Source of the DNA: Mesorhabditis belari
Taxonomy: Eukaryota > Nematoda > Chromadorea > Rhabditida > Rhabditidae
Reading direction: 5' to 3'
Assembly: GCA_958450365.1 (NCBI GenBank)
Contig: CAUEEP010000191.1
Location: 1-64,000 of the forward strand
DNA length: 64,000 nt
A program made the position numbers and the translations under genes. Positions within the stretch are counted from its first letter, which is position 1; the number at the start of each line of letters is the position of its first letter. Shown in pieces: positions 22,731 to 34,485 of the stretch. The notes below the pieces were generated by a model, which made no database searches, had not been told where the DNA came from, and was given only the letters and a program-made list of their open reading frames with translations.

Positions 22731-25700
22731 ATGAAAGCATTATTTATTTTATTCTTCTTTTTCATTCAAATCTCGACTCAACCCAAAAATCCATCGGTAA
22801 TCGTCCGTTTGAATCGACAAGGATGGGATTTTCTTAAAGATACCGTCTTGGATTTGGTAAATGAGTTTTAATGAGTCTTAAAATTAGTTAAAGCTTTCAA
22901 GAAAACTTTTTGATTGATTGATTGATTGATTTTTAGATGAAACGTCTCATTCCAACGCTAAAAATCCCAGCCGGTCAAACATGGGAAATGGGACATGTGA
23001 AGGTGACTGTTAAAGGAGGGATCATTGATGGAATCAACACGCCAATGTGAGTCATTTTAAACTAACAACTGTAGACGTTTGTTCTGAATTTAAACAATTG
23101 AATTTATCAAGTAAATTATTACCGTAAATACTGTAATAGTACCCCACCGCCCTCGTACAGTCGCGTAGTCGCAAAAGTCGCAAAAGTTTTTTCGTATTTC
23201 ATTTTTTTCAAAGCGTCCGTACTTTCAAAAAATGCGGCTTTGGTATCAAAAAATAGCTAAAAATCAGGGCTATTTTTTGATATCTAAACGAGCATTGTAG
23301 CGTAAACCAGTGTCGAGAAAAACTTGTTCAAAGCTAGACTACGCGATGCTCCGGCCGTCATTATAAAAGGATGACGAGAAAAATGCGTTTAAAGTTAGAC
23401 TACGCGATGCTCCGTCTTTGTTATCAAAAAATAGCTGAGATTCAGGGCTATTTTTTGATATCAAAGCGCGCATTGTAGCATAAACCAGTGTCGAGAAAAA
23501 CTGGTTCAAAGCTAGACTACGCAACACTCCATACCGTCATTATGGGGGTAGGGTCCAATTACAGTATTTACGGTAGGTTATTAAGTCTTGCACCCAAATT
23601 CATTTTCTAATTGAATAAGTCTAAAGCTATCAAATAAAATACGGTTTTTTTTCATTCCAATCGATAGTCCAATCATTTCTCTTGCAAATCACTTTTGAAA
23701 GTTTCTCAAAAGCTTTTTTTGAAGGTTTTTCATTAGCAAGAAGTTAAGGGTTCAAAAAAGACAAGATCCTATGACACGAGCCATACACTATTCGACTCAG
23801 AATTTTACGCTGATTCCGAATCTGCTTTCCGTTTCTGCTAAGGAGCACTCTGTTAATAGTTACAAGCTCGCAAAGTTTTGTATGGGATTTCAAAAAACAC
23901 TCCGAGTTTATAAGCAGATCTCCTTGAAGCTGAAGAAACAGGCTTGAAGAAACAGTGGTGGTTGAATGTCAGTGGGTTAAGATACAAGATAAAGCCTCTC
24001 TAGTTCGAGTCCCCCATCTACTTTCTTGTTTTGGTTTTTTGCTGATTTACAAAGTTAAATGTTCTCCTTTTCAAATAGAAGTTTATTTAAAAATACTTTT
24101 CATAAAAATGTTTACTTTTAACTACATTAAACAGCTATCATTAAAAACTAAAAAAAAAACTTTGCCAATGATGACAACGTTGATGAAAAGATGAAAAGGG
24201 AAAAGCATATAGCAGAAAAGCTCTTTGCCAAGCACAAGCAGAAAAGCACAAGCAGAAAAGCACAAGCAGAAAAGCACAAGCAGCCAAGCACAAGCAGCCA
24301 AGCAGCCAAGCACAAGCAGCCAAGCAGCCAAGCAGCCAAGCAGCCAAGCAGCCAAGCAGCCAAGCAGCCAAGCAGCCAAGCAGCCAAGCAGCCAAGCAGC
24401 CAAGCAGCCAAGCAGCCAAGCAGCCAAGCAGCCAAGCAGCCAAGCAGCCAAGCAGCCAAGCAGCCAAGCAGCCAAGCAGCCAAGCAGCCAAGCAGCCAAG
24501 CAGCCAAGCAGCCAAGCAGCCAAGCACAAGCAGCCAAGCACAAGCAGAAAGCTCTTTGCCTATCGCAAAGAGCCAAAGCCAAAGCCAAAGGCGCACAATT
24601 TGTATCCTCACAAGGAAAAACGTCAAATTTTGAATAAAAATTGTTTGGAGTATCGAATGAAACTCGCTCATTTTCATTTTAAAATAAAAATGTATTTGAA
24701 ACGGAAAACAATGAACTTTGCAAATACAAAAAAGAGAAAAGTACAATGGAGAAGCTCGAACTAGAGAGGCTTTCTCTTGTATTTTACCCTACTACCACTT
24801 AACCACCACTGCTTCTTAAAGCATCTGGAAAATCTGCTTATAAAGCCAAGGTGAAATCCCATACAAAACTTTACACGCTTATAACTATTAACAGAGTGCT
24901 CCTTAGCAGAAACAGAAAGCGGATTCGGAATCAGCGTAAAATTCTGAGTCGAATAGTGTATGGCTCGCTTGATATTCCTTTGTTAGCAACAAAATTCCAG
25001 CCTCAACTACACCCTCGACAATCACCAAATGACGATCACGATGAATAGATTGTACTTGACGGCGAAAGTTTGGTTCAAAGCAAAGGCACACTATATTTTC
25101 CCAGTAAGATGATTAAAAGTTAAATTTTATAAAGATAAAATTAGATCACGACATCTGGTTGGATCGGTTTGCGAATAAACAACGTGAATGCAATTGGATC
25201 GGTAAATGTGTCGTTGATCGATGAACGGCCACATCTTGTGCTTAATAATTGTGCGAACAGTGTGCAATCTGTTTTAGTTACGTGAGTTATTTAGTTTTAC
25301 TATTTTTACTAGTTTTACTAGTTAACTAGAAAAATAAATGACTTATTTCATTTCTTTTTCATATTTTTCAGACCTCATTGCCGAAATGCTTGGGCTTATC
25401 GACCATTTTTGGGGATAGCTGAGGACGCGGCAAAGAAAATGCTCAAGAAAAGTGTGAGTTAAACATTAAACTTTAAAGATATCTTTAAAATGTTAATATT
25501 AGGTGTGTGAAAAAGTAATCCACGTTTTTAACGTTTATGCGGTATCCATTTGTCCAACTTTTTGATAAAATTCATGGCATTCAAGCGTTTCCTTACGGTT
25601 GACCCATCACAATTTAATGTAAGGCCTATTTCTGAAGAGGTTGAACGAGGGTTTTCGAGAAGACAGCGTCTTATTTGGTCATCCGAACAGGTCTCAGGGC

Positions 25701-28700
25701 GACCGCCACGTGGTTCTAGGCTTTCATTACCACCTTTGAATCGTCGGAACCAAAACCTAGCGGTATCATCAGTAACGGCGTCTTCGCCAAACGCATTCCG
25801 AATTCGACGTGCAGCCTCCGCAGCTTTCAACCCATTTTTGAACTCATAAAGCAAATTTGACCGAATAACGATACTTGTGTATCCAAACTAAATTGAAAGT
25901 AGTTTATTGTCGTCCTTTTAACAAAAGGAATATATCATTCGAAAGAGGAAAAAAATAGAACGATATATATATCGTTAACATCGTAAACGATATATATGTC
26001 GTAGCCGATTATGAATTTCAGCCGATTATGAATGAGCGGGTCCGAACGCGTCCAACCATCAAGTATTTGGTATCATTCAACGCAGAATCATTAATAATTA
26101 TGTTAAATTTTTTAAATTAGAAAGATTGGATAAAAAGAAAAAAATTATGGGGCCTCAAAGTTTCCTCTTGAACAAACAGTTTTTTTGCTCTAATTTTTTT
26201 TCTTTTTATCAAATCTTTCTAATTTTAAAAATTTAACATAATTATTAATGATTCTGCGTTGAATGATACCAAATACTTGATGTTTGGACGCTCCTAGACC
26301 CACTCATTCATAATCGGCTACGGGGGTCCCGCCGATTTTGAATGAAACGTTGTAGCGCCGGTAATTTTTAACCTAAACTCACAAATTTGGTACCAATCGA
26401 CGCAGAATTTAATTTCGCTACAGGAGGATATAATATTGTCCTCATACATTAAAGGGTTGCTCTACTAGAAAGATTTACCAAAAAATTTCATTCATAATCG
26501 GCTACGACATATACAGTCATGGACAAAAGTCTTTTAACATTGGTTTTTATTGGGTTGGGGAGAATGAGTCGGCGCCGAAAATCAAAAAAATGTCTAAAAC
26601 TTCTAGCAGACTTCGTCAAATAATATACGTTTGATATCAGTAGAATGGTTAACTAATTCTCTACAAAATGACATTTAAAAGAAAATTCAAACAGCGCCTC
26701 CGCTCAAGAAAAAGCCATTTTTTTCACAAAAACCACAAACTGTCATCTAGAAAAAACCATTGGTGGGATCTTCCTGCAAATTTGGCAACTTAAGTAATTG
26801 AATGTGCTCTATCTTTTTTATATAAACACCAAAGAAGGTTTATGTGAAAGAAACTGTTCAAATGATGAGTCGGACTCTTTGCCATTTTAACCAGCTGCGT
26901 TTGGAAGTTCATAAACTCCACGAAAGAAAAGCTTTGTGGAATCTCTCAAAAGTCATTTTGTAGAGAAATAGTGGATCCTTTTGATGAAACCAAACGTATG
27001 TTTAAAGAAGGCTTTATGTGTGCAAAAAGTCCCTTTAAAGTTCGGCGCCGACTCATTCTCCCCAACCCAATAGAAGTTTGTTCTTTGTATATCTTGGTCC
27101 AAATCCGAGCAATTTGCAAACGGTTAAAAGATTTAAAGAGCTTATTATCTCTAATTTTAACATTACAAAAAGATGGATTTAACAATTTATCAGGTGTCAT
27201 GAACTTTTTAATAAAACAAAAATTGGGCCAAAAATTGATGGACAAAAGTCTTTTAACATGTGAGAAAAACATTATGAAATCAATACTTAGTAGGTCCTCC
27301 GCGAGCCCCCATTACTGCTTGAATTCTCCTTGACATGCTGTCAACCAGATCACGTAGAATTTGGGGTCCAATAGTTGTCCAGACTCTACGGATGAAGTAC
27401 CAAAGCTCCACTTTTGATCCGAATAGTTTCCCTTCAATTTCGACTTCACAAACTTCACAATCGTTCGGCCAATCTTTATGATTTTGGTGTCATTTTGTTG
27501 CACTTATTGAGATCTACAAAATGAAACCAAAACCATAAAGATTGGTTCACTTAGGAAAAAGTTATGGTGAGTTGCGCAAAAAAAAATTGCGGAAATTAGC
27601 CTACCCCTTTCTGATGAATAAAAGACAAAAGGATAACAAATAGAACGTTTAAGAGGCTTCTCCCAAATTTTAAAGTATTCTGAAGTTGAGTATAACTTTA
27701 GAATCACTCGTACGCGTATAAAACGATATATATATATATATATATAACAAATAAACGATATATATATCGTTAACAAAAAATTAAAAATTGCTTAGATATA
27801 TTTATTTAAACAAAATAAAAATAAAAAACGTGGATTACTTTTTCACACACCTAATAGTTTAGATTTGTACATATCTGCGAATGGGAATCAATCAAATCAA
27901 TACTCAACTTTCCACAATTCCACTACAGTTTTCCCTCGGTTCAAACTTCACCCTTGACTACAGCTTTGAAACGATAAAATTTGATCCGTTTGTTATTATT
28001 AAATCATTTTAATTAGCTTAATTTAGAAACTACTCAGAGACGGCAATCAGTGGAACAGTTTTGTATGGAAACGAGCGTTGTTTGATCGAACCGAGTGAAA
28101 TGGATAAAGGTTTCTTTCTTTGTTTCTTTTTTCTTTTCTCTTTTCTTTCTGGCTTCATTCTTTGCATCATTTATTGATTTTTATGGTTATTTTGATAGAT
28201 ACATTTGATAATTTTCATTTACTATTAGGTTGGCAACTTAATAATGACGCCTCACTACTTAACATGTTTTTTGTAATTTCAAGCGCCGTTTCTTCCCTCT
28301 TTTTTTGCATATATACAAAGGAAAAGATGTCTACATAAATAACATTTAGTGCTCCAAATTTCAACATTTGCTTTTTTGGCAAAAAATGGAGGACAAAAAA
28401 TTCCGTATTCGAGCTTCATTGTTCTACGATTTTAAACAAGGAAAATCACCAGCTGAATCTCATCGCACGATCACCACTGTTTTTGGGGAGGAAAGTATAC
28501 ACATTCGGCAATGTCAACGATGGTTTCAAAGATTCCAAGGCGGCGATGAAAGCCTCGTAGACGAGCCACACCAAGGACATCCTCCAGAAGTGGTCGACGA
28601 TGACTTGCTCGCCTTAATTGAAGACTGCCCAACACTCACCGTTCGTGAGTTGGCAGAAATATTTGAAGTATCCCATATGACAATCGAAAACTATTTACAC

Positions 28701-31700
28701 AAACTTGGGAAAAGAATCGAGTTGGAAAATGGGTTCCTCACGAACTGACCCAAAGCAACAAAATGTCGCCTCAATTTTGCTACAAAAATGTAAATCAAAC
28801 GACTTTTTCACAGGGTTTTGACTTCTGACGAAATGTGGATCAACTACGAGAACGTTAAACGCAAAAATCAATGGCTATCTGCTGGGCAGACCCCTTAAAC
28901 CACTCCCAAACCTGATATCCATGGGAAGAAGATAATGCTCTGTTGCTGGTGGAACTTCAAGGGATTGGTGCATTATGAAGTGCTGAAACCTGGCCAAACC
29001 GTCGGTGCTGATCTTTATTCGAAGCAATTAATGAGAGTTAACGAGTCTTTGAAGAAATTGGGGCTCAAACCGGAGAGAGTCAGATTTTTACACGACAAAA
29101 CCTCACACTGCAAAGATCACTTATAAGAAAATCGAGGAACTTGGCTGGAAAGTTTTGCCCCACGCGTCTTATTCACCTGATCTGGCTCCTTCAGATTACT
29201 TTTTGTTTCGGTCGCTGAAGCACTTTTTGGAGGGAGAAAAGTTCGATGATCATGCTCAGGTCATAAAAGCAGTGAATGACTACTTCGCCTCAAAAACTCC
29301 CAAGTTCTTCGAGGATGGGATCCGGGATTTGCGCAGAAGATGGGAAGAAGTCATAGATACTAATGGAAAATACCTTTCGAATTGAAAGCTCTTCTTTTGT
29401 GTTTTTTTGAAATAAATGATTTGTTACATAAACGTGTCATTATTAAGTTGCCAACCTAATAAACTAAACCCTTAGCCATGTAAAATTTATAGATTTGAAG
29501 TGTTTTGAGTTTTTGTAGACAAAAACCCCGATGTAATATATTAGTAAACAAAAATTACCAAACGTATCTATCAAAATGACCATAAAAAGCAATAAGTGAT
29601 AGTAAAATCGGTACAGTATAAACATGAGAACTATAAACGAGAAAAATGACGGCCTGTCAAACTACAGACGCTTCTAAACTGCTTTAAATCGAAGCGATCA
29701 ATTCAGGCTATAAACCACTGTAACTGAATTGATCAATTGTGATGCACTAGAAAGAGTGTGCTTTGGGTTTATTTGTGAAGTGTTACACTTTGGACACTAG
29801 AAACTACAAAAATGACGGCCTGTCAAACTACAGACGCTTCTAACTTCCTTCAAATCTACCAGATTAACATGATCTATAGCTCAAAAAATAGAGAATCTCA
29901 AGAGCTTTCGAATGGATTAAAGCACACTTAAAAATATCAATTCTAAATAAAGTTACAGAGGTTTGACTGAGAACGGACTGGACTAGTGCGTAGTTGACTA
30001 CAAACCACTATAACTTTCTTTAGCATTTCTATTTTTCAGTGTGCTTTAATCCATTCGAAAGCTCTTGAGATTCTCTATTTTTTGAGCTATAGCTCATGTC
30101 AATCTGGTAGATTTGACAGAATTTAGAAGCGTTTGTAGTTTATAGTGCTCATGTCTAGTGTAATTAGAAAAGGGGGAGGTCTAGTGTAATTAGAGGAGGG
30201 GCAGAATGTACACAGCTAAGCACTCTAGCAGAAAACTTCAGGCCCTTTACCCCAAACAATGGGTCAAGTGTGGGTGTCTGAGCAGATTGTCAACTGTATC
30301 TTCCGAAGTGCTCATCAAGGTGCAATCATTCAGTACACAATCACAAAAGATGTTCAAGGAGCGGCTCCATATTTGAGGACACAGTATGCCTATTTGTTTT
30401 CATCAACTCATTTACTTAGCATTTCTTTAAAAGAGTTTTTAGTTGTCCATTTAAAGCGTCAAATGCCGTGTGCATGGGTACATTTTGGCCTCAATTAGAT
30501 GAGAAATATCCAAAAGAGTACATTGATGTACATATGCATTCATTCGAGGAACCAAATGTAAGTTTGTAAATGTTAAAAAAGGGAAAAACGCTTATTTGTT
30601 TGTTTAAAGTTGAAATTGTCAATGGGGAATGCTCGATTTCGTGGCTCTGTACTCTTGGACTTTTATCTGAATCCGATGGCGACGACGAAGGATTCCCTCG
30701 TTACAATGAGTTTGTTTAAACTGTTTTTAACAATACGTTGAGGAACAATAGGTTGAGGAAAAAATAATGCGCGTTTTTTTCGCAACAAATTTCGCATTCG
30801 GGAATTGAAATTGACTTCAACCTTCAACTCACGACACTCGTTTGATGCTTGATTTAGCTTGCAGAAATGTTTGATGCTTGATTTAGCTTGCAGAAATGTT
30901 TGATGCTTGATTTAGCTTGCAGAAATGTTTGGTGATGATCAGAAAACAATCGACAACCATTTGCACCAACTCGGGAAAGAAATTTGCTGTGGAAAATTGA
31001 GTCCCGCACAAACTGACTCGTGTCAACGTCAGTTCTTTTTTATTTCATAAATGCAAAGCTGGCTTTTGGGATTCGATTTTGACATCTGATGAAACGGATT
31101 GACTACGAGAATTTCAAAAGGAAGAACAAAAGTCTATCTACTCGGCACAAAGCTATCTACCGGACAAAAGGCTATGTTAAAAGGCTATATCAAAAGGCTA
31201 TCTACCGGACAAGCCTGATATTGCTTCGTTGCTTCGTTGCTGGTAGAACTCAAAAGGTTTTGTGCACTGTAAGCTAATCCAGGAGAGAGTTGCTGTTACT
31301 TAAAGTTGCTGCTGATCTCTATTCAAAACAATTGACTAGAGTTAACGATGCTTTAAAGAAATTGCGGCTCAATCGAAAGATCTCAATCGAAATTTTTGCA
31401 TGGTAACGCGAAATCCCACATTGCAAAAGTCACTCACAAAAAAATTGACGAGCTGGGCTAGAAGTAGAAGAAGGGCTAGCCTCATGCACTTTACTCTTCT
31501 GGCTTAGCCCTTACTTTTTCTTTAAATCCCTGAAACAGTTGCTCATGGGAGAAAAGTTCGATGATCATGCTCAAGTCAAAAAAGCTTGTGAATTATTTTG
31601 GCTTCAAAAATCCCTAATTTTATATAAATGAAATCAAGATAGGAAGATGGGAAAAATGGAGAATACCGATCGATCAAAATAGAGAATACCTTACTGATTG

Positions 31701-32589
31701 ATAGTTGTTATTTCTTGCAGAATGAAATAAATTATTACACCCAAAAAATGCGCATTATTTTTTTTCCTTAACCTAATACAGTCATGGACAAAAGTCTTGG
31801 CGGCTCCTGGGTGGCAACTTTCCAACGCAAATTTAGGAACCTTTCCGAGAGGCTATAAAAAAGTTGTCACAAGTATTTTTGAGCATTTTTACTCTACTTT
31901 TAGCTATGACAAAGCATTGAACTCGAAAGTTTATTTTAGACAACAAAAATCATAGCTAAAAGTAGAGTAAAAATGCTCAAAAATACTTGTGACAACTTTT
32001 TTATAGCCTCTCGGAAAGGTTCCTAAATTTGCGTTGGAAAGTTACTACCCAGGAGCCGCCAAGACTTTTGTCCATGACTGTATATTATTTTTTTTTATTT
32101 GTAAGTATTCTCTTGTTTTCTTTCCAAAAATTGTTTAATAGATTGCTTTAGAAATCACTTCTGAGTCCTCGGTGGTAATCAAAGTTGATGGAACTCGTCT
32201 GAATGGTTATTTAAAAGATACGACAGCTGAAATCGAACAGATTCATTCGACTATTGGAGATATTGAGCCCGGGTGAGTATCTTGAAATAAAGTTATTCTA
32301 GATTCTATATAAAGTCATTCTAGATCAATCACCTCATTTCGGAATCTCTTCGTTTCAGTGGAGGAGATTCTTTTGAATGGTTTACTACGACAAGGAATTC
32401 CGATTCCAATCTTTAAAGAAGCCGCAATGGCACTAGCTGGTAAAGAATTTTTTGTTTAATAACTTTCTAACTGTTTAACTTTCTAACATCCAGAGTTGCT
32501 TTTTAGGTAACTCGACCATCAATTTACTCAATGATTTCGTTCGAATCGATGCCAATTTCATTCATCAGCCAATCAAAAAGACAGATTAG
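22731..32589 (+). CDS. BPI/LBP-family lipid-binding protein, 13 exons
   Basis: Secreted protein of the bactericidal/permeability-increasing and LPS-binding family, which binds lipids or bacterial lipopolysaccharide in a two-domain boomerang fold. Exons 22731-22856, 22937-23046, 25049-25103, 25145-25281, 25372-25453, 27863-27987, 28027-28109, 30242-30383, 30443-30557, 30610-30709, 32152-32272, 32324-32439 and 32507-32589 are in phase and give 464 residues, the usual family size. It has a signal peptide (MKALFILFFFFIQIST), then NPSVIVRLNRQGWDFL, HLVLNNCANSV and ICTYLRMGINQINTQLSTIP in the N-domain. The second domain has VWVSEQIVNCIF, FWPQLDEKYP and a typical tail RQGIPIPIFKEAAMAL. Whether it has an immune or lipid-transfer role is inference. 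Exon 3 is the least certain. Confidence 0.88.
23120..23575. mobile_element. MITE family 1
   Basis: Ends ACCGTAAATACTGTAATAGT and the inverted ACCGTAAATACTGTAATTGG. It lies in BPI-like intron 2. Confidence 0.88.
23777..24967. mobile_element. Large foldback element with tRNA-like arms
   Basis: Two arms of about 400 bp (left 23777-24190, right about 24590-24967) are inverted copies, sharing CGAGCCATACACTATTCGA, GGAGCACTCTGTTAATAGTT and GCCTCTCTAGTTCGAG. The left arm contains an A-box/B-box-like pair (TGTCAGTGGGTTAAGA; AGTTCGAGTCCC). The spacer is a minisatellite. It lies in BPI-like intron 2. Confidence 0.8.
24273..24527. repeat. 8-bp minisatellite (AGCCAAGC)n
   Basis: About 30 nearly perfect copies form the spacer between the foldback arms. 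Because 8 is not a multiple of 3, all frames run through and encode repeats such as AAKQPSSQ; these are not genes. Confidence 0.95.
25528..25854 (-). pseudogene. Mariner transposase N-terminal half
   Basis: Reads MLYEFKNGLKAAEAARRIRN, then RFWFRRFKGGNESLEPRGGR and a second helix-turn-helix (STVRKRLNAMNF), ending at KWIPHKR. The catalytic region is absent. A different mariner lineage from the copies at 5.3 and 28.2 kb. Confidence 0.85.
25985..26513. mobile_element. Foldback element (CGTAGCCGATTATGAAT ends)
   Basis: Arms around CAAGTATTTGGTATCATTCA and TTAATAATTATGTTAAATTT are inverted about 26165, and the terminal motif CATAATCGGCTACG recurs at 26315 and 26500. It is nested in the mariner. 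Confidence 0.65.
26550..27070. mobile_element. MITE family 3 (TTGGGTTGGGGAGAATGAGT ends)
   Basis: 521 bp with perfect long inverted ends including GGCGCCGACTCATTCTCC, flanked by TA. A second copy is at 61665-62179. Non-coding, nested inside the mariner. Confidence 0.9.
27237..27460 (-). pseudogene. Tc1-type transposase C-terminal fragment
   Basis: Minus strand reads LWYFIRRVWTTIGPQILRDL, then VDSMSRRIQAVMGARGGPTK and a stop, the classic Tc1 tail. The end motif GGACAAAAGTCTTTTAACAT follows. The matching outer end TACAGTCATGGACAAAAGTC is at 26512-26531 in direct orientation, so the element is rearranged. Confidence 0.75.
28225..29459 (+). mobile_element. Mariner element, 1,235 bp
   Basis: Inverted ends TTAGGTTGGCAACTTAATAA flanked by TA (28223-28224, 29460-29461). 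It lies in BPI-like intron 7, sense orientation. Confidence 0.92.
28386..29385 (+). pseudogene. Mariner transposase, several frame breaks
   Basis: Begins MEDKKFRIRASLFYDFKQ. The frame breaks near 28745 (after ENGFLTN), between 28800 and 28930, and near 29110. Catalytic parts are LTSDEMW, FLHDKTSH (normally HDNARPH, so changed after the Asp) and SPDLAPSDYFLF. It ends DTNGKYLSN. Inactive by frameshifts. Confidence 0.9.
29640..30150. mobile_element. Foldback repeat cluster
   Basis: ATGACGGCCTGTCAAACTAC occurs twice in direct orientation (near 29647 and 29813). A 110-bp arm around CTCAAGAGCTTTCGAATGGA at 29840-29935 is inverted at 30035-30140. It lies in BPI-like intron 7 after the mariner. Confidence 0.7.
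30749..31776 (+). pseudogene. Decayed mariner
   Basis: Ends TAGGTTGAGGAAAAAATAAT and inverted TTAGGTTAAGGAAAAAAAAT bound scraps of transposase (MKRIDYENFKRKNKS; KFDDHAQVKK; EYLTD). A 29-bp tandem repeat (GTTTGATGCTTGATTTAGC...) in three copies lies at 30840-30930. It lies in BPI-like intron 10. Confidence 0.75.
31779..32080. mobile_element. Near-perfect foldback MITE (CAGTCATGGACAAAAGTC)
   Basis: 302 bp, with arms of about 130 bp that are almost identical inverted copies. TA flanks both sides, and the left TA is shared with the end of the decayed mariner. The high arm identity suggests a fairly recent insertion. Confidence 0.9.
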
Positions 32590-32725
32590 TTTCTGTGAAA
32601 ATTTCTTGATTAAGCTTTTCGAAAATTTTATGTAAAAACGATTCACATGTAATTGATTTCCTTTATCATCTCATTATAGATGTCATAGTCAATTTTGAAT
32701 GCAATTTTTTTGGTAAACCTTTCTA

Positions 32726-33362
32726 TTGGGTTGGTGAATTGAAAACTGCCGGCTATTCTCATATGTGATAGTTTGAGGACTTTCTTCAAAAGAAACCCAT
32801 TTTGGTGTCAATGGAAAAGTTGTAGAGAATCAAAAATGAAGCTTATATCCAAATTTTCAGAACGATTCAAAAACTGGTTTTCAAGAAATGCCAAATCTAC
32901 GAATTTTCACAAATGAAATCGCGGAAAAGGAGGGGGAGGGGACGGGAGGGGGTTACGGTATCTGTCTGTCTTTCTGTCTGTCTTTCTGTCTGCCTTACTG
33001 TTCGGGCATTTTTTCAGCCGTATTTTGACCAATATTTCATTTTGCATGAATTATTATATTTTAAGTTGTTTTTGGTGTCATTCGATGCGTAATTTCATTC
33101 TGCATCAAATGATCGTTAAAATAGTCAATATATTGGGTTGGTGAATTGAAAACTGCCGGCTATTGTCATATGTAACAGTTTGAGCACTTTCTTCAAAAGA
33201 AATCCATTTTGGTGTGAATGAAAAAGTTGTAGAGAATCAAAAATGAAGCTTATATCCAAATTTTCAGAACGATTCAAAAACTGGTTTTCAAGAAATGCGA
33301 AATTTACGAATTTTCACAAATCTTGCATTTTAAGCGAAACTACTAAGTGTATCTTTTTGGAA
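32726..33362. mobile_element. TIR element copy, right end missing
   Basis: Homologous to 16215-17124, including the double left end (32726 and about 33134) and TGTCTGTCTTTC microsatellite. Homology stops at about 33362, where a run of CGCAAATTT-like words (33365-33600) of unknown origin begins. Confidence 0.8.
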
Positions 33363-33714
33363 ATTTGGCTTTTGCGCTGCAAACCAAAAACGAAAATTGC
33401 GCCGACCAATTTTCACCTTTGATCTTGCGGCGCAAACTTTGTTTTACGAAGACGGCCCAAATTTTGCAGTGCAAAATTCGGTGGTGCAAGAAACTTGCGC
33501 AAAATCCAGCAGCGCAATTTTCCTTTATCGCTTGCGGTGCAAAATTCGCTCGGCGCAAATTTCGTGTGCTCAAATTTCGTGACGCAACCGTGATGATCTC
33601 TATTTGATGGTTGGATGCGTTTAGACTCACTCATTCAAAATCAGTTACGACATATAAGTCCGTGTAACAGAACAAGTCTGAAAAGCATGTTAGCATCAAA
33701 ATCACAGAATAAAT

Positions 33715-34440
33715 TGATAGATTTTGGATAAGAAATCTAATTTAAAGCCATCGCTGAGAGATAATAAAGCTTGATTTTGAAAGAAAAAATTGATTGAAAG
33801 AAGAAAAGAAGAAACATTTTTGAAGTATTGACTTTTTGAAGAATTGTTAGAATTGTCAATGATTCGATCAGATGTTACATCTGAAAAGATCTCTTTTAGA
33901 TTAGCTTTATTGAAAAGATGAGTATGTTTTGTTTTAAGATAGCTACCGTAAATACTGTAATAGTACCCCACCCCCCTCTCGTACAGTCGCAAAAGTTTTT
34001 TAGTATTTCATTTTTTTCAAAGCGCCCGTACTTTCAAAAAATGCGTCTTTGGTATCAAAAAATAGCTGAAATTCAGGGCTATTCGTTCCAAGAAATTCGT
34101 TTCAAATTCGTTCAAAGCTAGACTACGCAACACTCCGCACCGTCATTATGGGGGTGCGGTACTATTACAGTATTTACGGTAGCTTAGTCTGTTTCGGTTT
34201 CACGAATCTGATCCTTACTAATTGTAAGACTTTGTCGCTAGCTAGCAATTCTATGTCTAGCTAACAATTCTGTCTAGCTAACAATTCTGTCTAGCTAACA
34301 ATTCTATGTCTAGCTATTGACTTTTTGAAGGATTGTCAATGATTCGATCGATCAGAATACATCTGAAAAGATCTCTTTTAGATTAGCTTTATTGAAAAGA
34401 TGAGTATGTTTTGTTTTAAGATAGCTAACTGTTGATTTGA
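33715..34440. repeat. Local duplication interrupted by a MITE
   Basis: About 33830-33943 and 34318-34430 are direct duplicates (shared ACATCTGAAAAGATCTCTTT). A family 1 MITE occupies 33944-34182 in the first copy, right where the second copy runs on uninterrupted (GATAGCTAACTG). A 17-bp tandem repeat (CTAGCTAACAATTCTGT) lies at 34235-34315. Confidence 0.75.
33944..34182. mobile_element. MITE family 1, short copy
   Basis: Both ends (ACCGTAAATACTGTAATAGT) intact, interior deleted to 239 bp. Confidence 0.88.
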
Positions 34441-34485
34441 GTAGTTCAATCTAGTTAAAAAATGTTTTGAGTAAACCAACTGAAT

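Larger units (their letters stand above)
25499..27854 (-). mobile_element. Mariner with nested insertions
   Basis: Ends TTAGGTGTGTGAAAAAGTAA are inverted and flanked by TA (25497-25498, 27855-27856). The transposase N-terminal half is on the minus strand at the left end. The rest is replaced by other elements: a foldback near 25985-26513, Tc1-type ends, a 521-bp MITE, a Tc1 remnant and a foldback copy. It ends 8 bp before BPI-like exon 6. Confidence 0.85.

Noticed and set aside
24273..24527. CRISPR-like array
   Set aside because: Units are contiguous 8-bp copies without unique spacers, and this is eukaryotic DNA.
24122..24764. Ala/Leu/Trp/Cys- or Gln/Ala/Lys/Ser-rich frames up to 201 codons
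   Set aside because: Produced by the 8-bp AGCCAAGC repeat, where all frames cycle through the same codons.
33343..33634. Cys/Ala/Lys-rich frames at 33.4-33.6 kb
   Set aside because: They derive from reiterated GCGCAAATTT-like words on both strands. No start or splice evidence.
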